A DNA stretch of 30,875 bases, from positions 1 through 30,875 of the forward strand of contig JASHOI010000319.1 of assembly GCA_030041195.1 (NCBI GenBank), in the 5' to 3' direction. Within the stretch, counting starts at the first letter, position 1. Each line of letters starts with the position of its first letter. The notes below the pieces were generated by a model. It did no database searches and was not told the origin of the DNA. It saw nothing but the letters and a program-made list of their open reading frames with translations. This document shows, piece by piece, positions 27,643-30,875 of this stretch. A program made the position numbers and the translations under genes. The DNA comes from Streptosporangiaceae bacterium. GTDB lineage: Bacteria > Actinomycetota > Actinomycetes > Streptosporangiales > Streptosporangiaceae.

Positions 27643-27648
27643 TAAGCT
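27643..27648 (+). promoter_or_regulatory. -10-like box of a leaderless SDR gene
   Basis: TAAGCT at 27643-27648, seven bases before ATG 27656. There is no ribosome binding site. A weak TTCGGT (27618-27623) lies 19 bases upstream. Confidence 0.35.
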
Positions 27649-27655
27649 CCCGGCC

Positions 27656-28429
27656 ATGGAATTGAACGGAACCGCGGCGATCGTTTCCGGTGGCGCGAGC
27701 GGGCTGGGCGAGGGCACCGCGCGTGATCTCGCTGCGGCGGGCGTCCGGGTTGTCGTCGCCGATCTCAACGAGCAGCAGGGCAAAGCGGTTGCCGACGCGA
27801 TCGGCGGCCTCTTTGTCAGGACCGACGTTTCCGACGAGCAGTCGGTGCAGGCGGCCGTCGACGCCGCCGCGGCGGCGGGCGCGCCGTTGCGCACGGTCGT
27901 GAGCTGCGCCGGAATCGGCTGGGCCGCTCGCACGGTGGCCAGGGACGGCTCCCCGCACGACCTCGCCGCGTACCGGAAGGTGATCGACGTCAACCTGATC
28001 GGCACGTTCAACCTCATGCGGATCGGCGCCGCGGCGATCGCCAGGACCGAGCCCGTGGATGCCGACGGACAGCGGGGCGTGGTCATCAACACCGCCTCGG
28101 TCGCCGGCATCGAGGGGCAGACCGGCCAGGTGGCCTATTCGGCATCCAAGGGCGGGATCATCGGCATGACCGTTCCGGCCGCGCGCGACCTCGCTGCGAT
28201 CGGGGTGAGGGTCAACACGATCGCCCCCGGGATCATCGACACGCCGATCTACGGCACCGGGCCCGCCGCCGACGAGTTCAAAGTCAAGCTGAGCGCTCCC
28301 ATCGTGTTCCCCAAGCGGATGGGCACGGCCGCCGAGTTCGCGCACCTGGTGCGGGCGCTGATCGAGAACGACTACATGAACGCCGAGGTCATCCGCTTCG
28401 ACGCCGGCGTCAGGTTCCAGCCCAAGTAG
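27656..28429 (+). CDS. Short-chain dehydrogenase, 3-hydroxyacyl-CoA dehydrogenase type 2 (HSD10) like
   Basis: A 257-residue SDR with NAD cofactor site GGASGLG (12-18) and Asp36 after the second strand, which favours NAD over NADP. The catalytic set is Asn113, Ser148 (NTASVAG), Tyr161 and Lys165 (YSASK). The C-terminal part (APGIIDTPIYGTG and RMGTAAEFAHLVRALIEN-x-Y-x-NAEVIRFD) closely resembles mammalian HSD17B10, so oxidation of 3-hydroxyacyl-CoA or 2-methyl-3-hydroxybutyryl-CoA in beta-oxidation or isoleucine breakdown is the best call. ATG 27656 gives the normal N terminus. It is a single gene with no adjacent beta-oxidation partner. The substrate is inferred from similarity only. Confidence 0.87.
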   Translation: MELNGTAAIVSGGASGLGEGTARDLAAAGVRVVVADLNEQQGKAVADAIGGLFVRTDVSDEQSVQAAVDAAAAAGAPLRTVVSCAGIGWAARTVARDGSPHDLAAYRKVIDVNLIGTFNLMRIGAAAIARTEPVDADGQRGVVINTASVAGIEGQTGQVAYSASKGGIIGMTVPAARDLAAIGVRVNTIAPGIIDTPIYGTGPAADEFKVKLSAPIVFPKRMGTAAEFAHLVRALIENDYMNAEVIRFDAGVRFQPK

Positions 28430-28549
28430 AGAACGCCTGGTCATCGCTGGTACCGGCCGGGGCCTGTCCGCAACATGCCGGTCTGACCAGATCGTGGCTC
28501 GCCGGGGGCGGGTCTTGAGCGGCGGGACTAATCTAAAGCGGGATAGCAG

Positions 28550-28594
28550 TTTCCCCCTGGGTTTCCCTCGTTTCCCCTGGGAATCCCAGGGGAA
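28550..28594 (+). repeat. Pyrimidine-rich repeats ending in a perfect 11-bp inverted repeat
   Basis: TTCCCCTGGGA (28572-28582) and TCCCAGGGGAA (28584-28594) form perfect arms around one base. A related copy, TTTCCCCCTGGG, lies at 28550-28561 and a partial GTTTCCC at 28561-28567. The array is ~125 bp upstream of the NYN gene. It looks like an operator with an extra half-site; as RNA the arms leave too short a loop to fold perfectly. Confidence 0.65.
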
Positions 28595-28628
28595 CGTCTG
28601 ATGTTGTAGCCTAAGAACGTTAGCGTCC

Positions 28629-28652
28629 CGTGACGACGTTCGGTCGTTCACG
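28629..28652 (+). other. Stem-loop in the leader of the NYN gene
   Basis: CGTGACGAC (28629-28637) pairs with GTCG-T-TCACG (28643-28652) with one bulged T and a 5-base loop GTTCG. It is flanked by two copies of GTTAGCG (28619-28625 and 28654-28660). It lies 11 bases upstream of the terminator hairpin, so the two may form a regulated leader RNA. Confidence 0.5.
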
Positions 28653-28663
28653 TGTTAGCGCCC

Positions 28664-28693
28664 CGGGGAGCCTCACGGCTCCCCGTGTTTTTT
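28664..28693 (+). terminator. Intrinsic terminator in front of the NYN gene
   Basis: CGGGGAGCC (28664-28672) pairs with GGCTCCCCG (28677-28685) around a 4-base loop, followed by TG and six T residues (28688-28693). It is the only classical hairpin plus T-run in the window. It lies 235 bp after the SDR stop but only 25 bp before the NYN start codon, so an attenuator or the end of a small RNA is more likely than the SDR terminator. Confidence 0.75.
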
Positions 28694-28718
28694 CCCGCTG
28701 TCCCCGGGGGAGCGATCC

Positions 28719-29318
28719 ATGCGAGCACGCGTCTTTGTCGATTTCTGGAATTTTCAGCTCGGCTGGAACGACGCCACGGGGAAGGCCAAGTGCAGCTGGT
28801 CGACGCTGCCGGCAGTTCTTGTCAGGGAGGCAGCGAGGCTGCTGGCCGCCACCGGCGATACCTCCGGGTTAGTCCTGGATGAGACCATTGTCCACGCTTC
28901 GGTAGAGGAGCCCAGGGAGGCAAATCTACGGGCGTGGCTGACGAGTTGGCTTGCCAAGCAGCCAAGCTACGACGTGAAGATCCGGGCGCGCCGGCCTCAG
29001 CGGCTCAGAGTGCACTGCCGGTCATGCGGAGCAGACCTGGAAGCATGCTCATCGTGCGGGGCTCCCCTGGCGCACTCACCGGAGAAGGGTGTAGACGCCG
29101 CACTGGTAACGGATTTGCTCTCGCTTGCGTGGCAGCGCGCCTACGACGTGGCGGTACTCGTGTCGGGGGACGCCGACTACGTTCCGGCCGTCGAGTACGT
29201 CCAGAGCCAAGGGCTGAAGGTGATCAACGCGGCGTGGTCATCAAAGGGGCACCAGCTCCGCCAGGAATGCTGGGCCAGTTTTGATCTGGACAACCTGATC
29301 CCGGACCTGACGCGCTAG
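28719..29318 (+). CDS. NYN-domain putative ribonuclease with a zinc-ribbon insertion
   Basis: A 199-residue soluble protein of the NYN (LabA/DUF88) family, a PIN-like fold whose members cut RNA with Mg2+. The acidic residues expected at the active site are visible: Asp8 in FVDFWN, Asp126 and Asp132 in GVDAALVTDLL, and Asp151/Asp153 in SGDADYVP. Between the second and third blocks sits a CRSCG-x6-CSSCG insert (Cys100, 103, 110, 113) that should bind zinc and may hold RNA. GGGGGAG (28706-28712) is six bases before the ATG. Codon use is slightly less GC-rich than in the neighbours. The gene follows a structured leader with a terminator. The target is unknown; self-regulation or a toxin/defence role are guesses. 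Confidence 0.82.
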   Translation: MRARVFVDFWNFQLGWNDATGKAKCSWSTLPAVLVREAARLLAATGDTSGLVLDETIVHASVEEPREANLRAWLTSWLAKQPSYDVKIRARRPQRLRVHCRSCGADLEACSSCGAPLAHSPEKGVDAALVTDLLSLAWQRAYDVAVLVSGDADYVPAVEYVQSQGLKVINAAWSSKGHQLRQECWASFDLDNLIPDLTR

Positions 29319-29355
29319 CGGTGCCCCACGACGACCGATGGTCATCCACGCAGCT

Positions 29356-29392
29356 GGAACGCGGAGCTGGCCTGGCCCAAGTAGCGCGTTCC
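29356..29392. terminator. Inverted repeat between convergent NYN and ectB genes
   Basis: GGAACGCG (29356-29363) and CGCGTTCC (29385-29392) are separated by 21 bases, in the 79-bp gap between the two stop codons. It has no T run. A bidirectional terminator is the simplest reading. Confidence 0.45.
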
Positions 29393-29397
29393 GGCGG

Positions 29398-30654
29398 TCA
29401 GCAAACCGAGCGGACGGCGTCGGCCAGCAGCGCCAGTCCCTGGTCTAGTTCGGCTTCGGTGATGGTCAGCGGCGGCAGCAGCTTGACCGCCTCGCCATCC
29501 GGTCCCGCGGTCTCCACCAGCAGCCCGCGCTCGAACGCGGCCGTGGATACCTTGCCGGCCAGCTCTCCGCTGGCGAAAGCCAGGCAGTGCGCCAGGCCCC
29601 GGCCGCGCGGCTGGATCGGCGTTCCGGGCACGGACTCGGCCAGGTCGGCGAGCGCCGCGGTGACGCGCTGGGCCTTGGCCAGGGTGCTCCGCTCGAGCTC
29701 GTCGTCCCGCCAGTAGGTCCGCAGCGCTGCGGTGCCGGTGACGAACGCGGGGTTGACACCGCGGAACGTGCCGTTGTGCTCGCCCGGCTCCCAGATGTCA
29801 AGGTCCGGGCGGATCAGGGTGAGCGCCATCGGCAGGCCGAAGCCGCCGATGGACTTGGACAAGCAGACCATGTCCGGCCGGATCCCGGCCGCCTCGAAGC
29901 TGAAGAACGGGCCGGTGCGGCCGCAGCCCATCTGCACGTCATCGACGATCAGCGGGATGCCGTGGCGCTGGCACAGCGCGGCGAGGTCGCGCAGCCACTC
30001 CAGGCGGGCGACGCGGATGCCGCCCTCGCCCTGGACGGTTTCCACAATCACCGCGGCCGGGTCGTCGAGCCCGCTGCCGCGGTTGGCCAGCAGGTGCTCG
30101 AGCCAGGCGGAGTCCGCCATCTGCCCGTCCAGGGTGCCGTCGAACGGCATCGGCGTGGCATGGGACAGCGGCAGCCCGGCACCGGCGCGGTGGAACGAGC
30201 CGCCGGTGACCGAAAGCGCGCCCAGCGTCATGCCGTGGAAGGCGTTGGTGAAGGTGACAACCTGGGTGCGGCCGGTCGCCTTGCGGGCCAGCTTGAGCGC
30301 CGCCTCAACCGCGTTGGCCCCGCCAGGGCCGGGGAACTGCACCCGGTAGTCCAGCTGCCTCGGCGCGAGGATGAGCTCGTCGAACGCGGTGAGGAACTCG
30401 CGCTTGGCGACCGTGTGCATGTCCAGCGAGTGGATGATCCGGTCGCCGGCGAGGTAGTCGAGCAGGGCGGTCTTGAGCGCCGGGTTGTTGTGGCCGTAGT
30501 TGAGCGCCCCGGCCCCGGCAAAGAAATCCAGATATGCCCGGCCGTCGGTGTCGTAAAGCCAGCTCCCCGCTGCCCGGTCGAACACGGCCGGCCAGGTGCG
30601 GCAGTAGCTGCGTACCGCGGACTCTCGGGTGTCGAAGATTTCCACGTTGGTCAC
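29398..30654 (-). CDS. ectB: Diaminobutyrate--2-oxoglutarate aminotransferase (EctB type)
   Basis: A class III PLP aminotransferase of 418 residues, the usual EctB length. It makes L-2,4-diaminobutyrate from aspartate semialdehyde and glutamate, the first ectoine-specific step. The N terminus (FDTRESAVRSYCRTWPAVFD), LDFFAGAGALNYGHNNP, PGPGGANAVEAALKLARK and VDDVQMGCGRTG are family signatures, and Lys267 in LSKSIGG is the PLP ligand. GTG 30654 is chosen because it gives the standard N terminus; a TTG at 30720 would add unrelated residues. The preceding frame stops 7 bp upstream, as ectA would. No ectC follows: the next gene is the convergent NYN gene. It could therefore serve another diaminobutyrate pathway. 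Confidence 0.85.
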   Translation of the reverse strand: MTNVEIFDTRESAVRSYCRTWPAVFDRAAGSWLYDTDGRAYLDFFAGAGALNYGHNNPALKTALLDYLAGDRIIHSLDMHTVAKREFLTAFDELILAPRQLDYRVQFPGPGGANAVEAALKLARKATGRTQVVTFTNAFHGMTLGALSVTGGSFHRAGAGLPLSHATPMPFDGTLDGQMADSAWLEHLLANRGSGLDDPAAVIVETVQGEGGIRVARLEWLRDLAALCQRHGIPLIVDDVQMGCGRTGPFFSFEAAGIRPDMVCLSKSIGGFGLPMALTLIRPDLDIWEPGEHNGTFRGVNPAFVTGTAALRTYWRDDELERSTLAKAQRVTAALADLAESVPGTPIQPRGRGLAHCLAFASGELAGKVSTAAFERGLLVETAGPDGEAVKLLPPLTITEAELDQGLALLADAVRSVC

Positions 30655-30661
30655 ATCCTGT

Positions 30662-30875
30662 TCAGGAGGGATGGCTGCGCCCCGGGCGGGTTGCTGGCTG
30701 CGGTGCTGATTCGGAGGCAAACGCGGCGGCCCACAAGGCGTCGACAGGCACCGAAGCCCTGGTCCCCGCGCGGGCGGCGGGGATCACCGCCGCCGGAACG
30801 CTGGCCGCGGGTGCCCGGGCCGCCGGCACCCGAGCCGCGCCGCTGGAGCTCGCTGCGGCGCTGGGGCCCGGTGCG
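30662..30875 (-). CDS. 3' end of an upstream gene (possibly ectA), 5' part outside the window
   Basis: A minus-strand frame is open from the window edge to a TGA at 30664-30662, seven bases before the ectB GTG. The 70 visible residues are Ala/Pro/Ser-rich with high-GC third positions and end in ATRPGRSHPS. The position fits ectA (diaminobutyrate acetyltransferase), but no acetyltransferase motif is visible, so this would be a low-complexity C-terminal tail. It could also be a different gene. Confidence 0.35.
   Translation of the reverse strand, partial: APGPSAAASSSGAARVPAARAPAASVPAAVIPAARAGTRASVPVDALWAAAFASESAPQPATRPGRSHPS

Noticed and set aside
28511..28530. A further HAIR site at the CTTGAGC near 28514
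   Set aside because: The second half-site ACTCAAG is missing at the required spacing.

Overview
This window comes from a high-GC actinobacterial chromosome. The evidence is very GC-rich third codon positions, frequent GTG and TTG starts, an actinobacterial dnaK-grpE-dnaJ-hspR heat-shock operon with HAIR operators, a membrane Fe-S protein of the mycobacterial EtfD type, and an ECF sigma gene translationally coupled to a membrane anti-sigma-like gene. The exact genus cannot be read from the sequence; a Streptomyces/Streptosporangiales-type actinomycete is the best guess. No rRNA, tRNA, CRISPR array, transposase or phage gene was recognised.

Layout. 1-2.0 kb (+): the 3' part of a Pro/Gln/Ala-rich low-complexity protein and a small TPR-like protein. 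2.0-9.0 kb (-): the operon dnaK-grpE-dnaJ-hspR-clpB, whose promoter is flanked by two HspR operators. 9.4-11.1 kb (-): an ECF sigma factor and an anti-sigma-like receptor with two extracellular Ig-like repeats. 11.2-14.6 kb (+): two large polytopic membrane proteins (DUF2079 and a GT-C-like protein). 14.7-17.55 kb (+): etfD and a TMEM175-type channel. 17.55-19.7 kb (-): a histidine kinase and response regulator. 19.9-23.7 kb (-): plsX, argS and a membrane-anchored DUF5666-like protein. 24.1-25.5 kb (+): a KamA-family radical SAM enzyme. 25.5-27.2 kb (-): a 14-TM drug/H+ antiporter. 27.7-28.4 kb (+): an HSD10-type 3-hydroxyacyl-CoA dehydrogenase. 28.7-29.3 kb (+): a NYN-domain putative RNase with a zinc-ribbon insertion, behind an unusual structured leader. 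29.4-30.9 kb (-): an EctB-type diaminobutyrate aminotransferase and the end of an upstream gene.

How the genes work together. The chaperone operon is a closed feedback loop: HspR, made from the operon, represses its promoter with DnaK as co-repressor, and ClpB works with DnaK/DnaJ/GrpE in disaggregation. The sigma/anti-sigma pair and the two-component pair are two separate envelope-sensing circuits. EtfD and the HSD10-like enzyme both fit beta-oxidation but lie 11 kb apart. PlsX (phospholipid synthesis) and ArgS are housekeeping genes in an unusual pairing. The last 7 kb is more accessory in character. Its most interesting element is the NYN-nuclease gene with a perfect 11-bp inverted repeat, a second stem-loop and a strong intrinsic terminator between the previous gene and its start codon, which suggests control by attenuation. 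EctB lacks a downstream ectC, so its product may not be ectoine.
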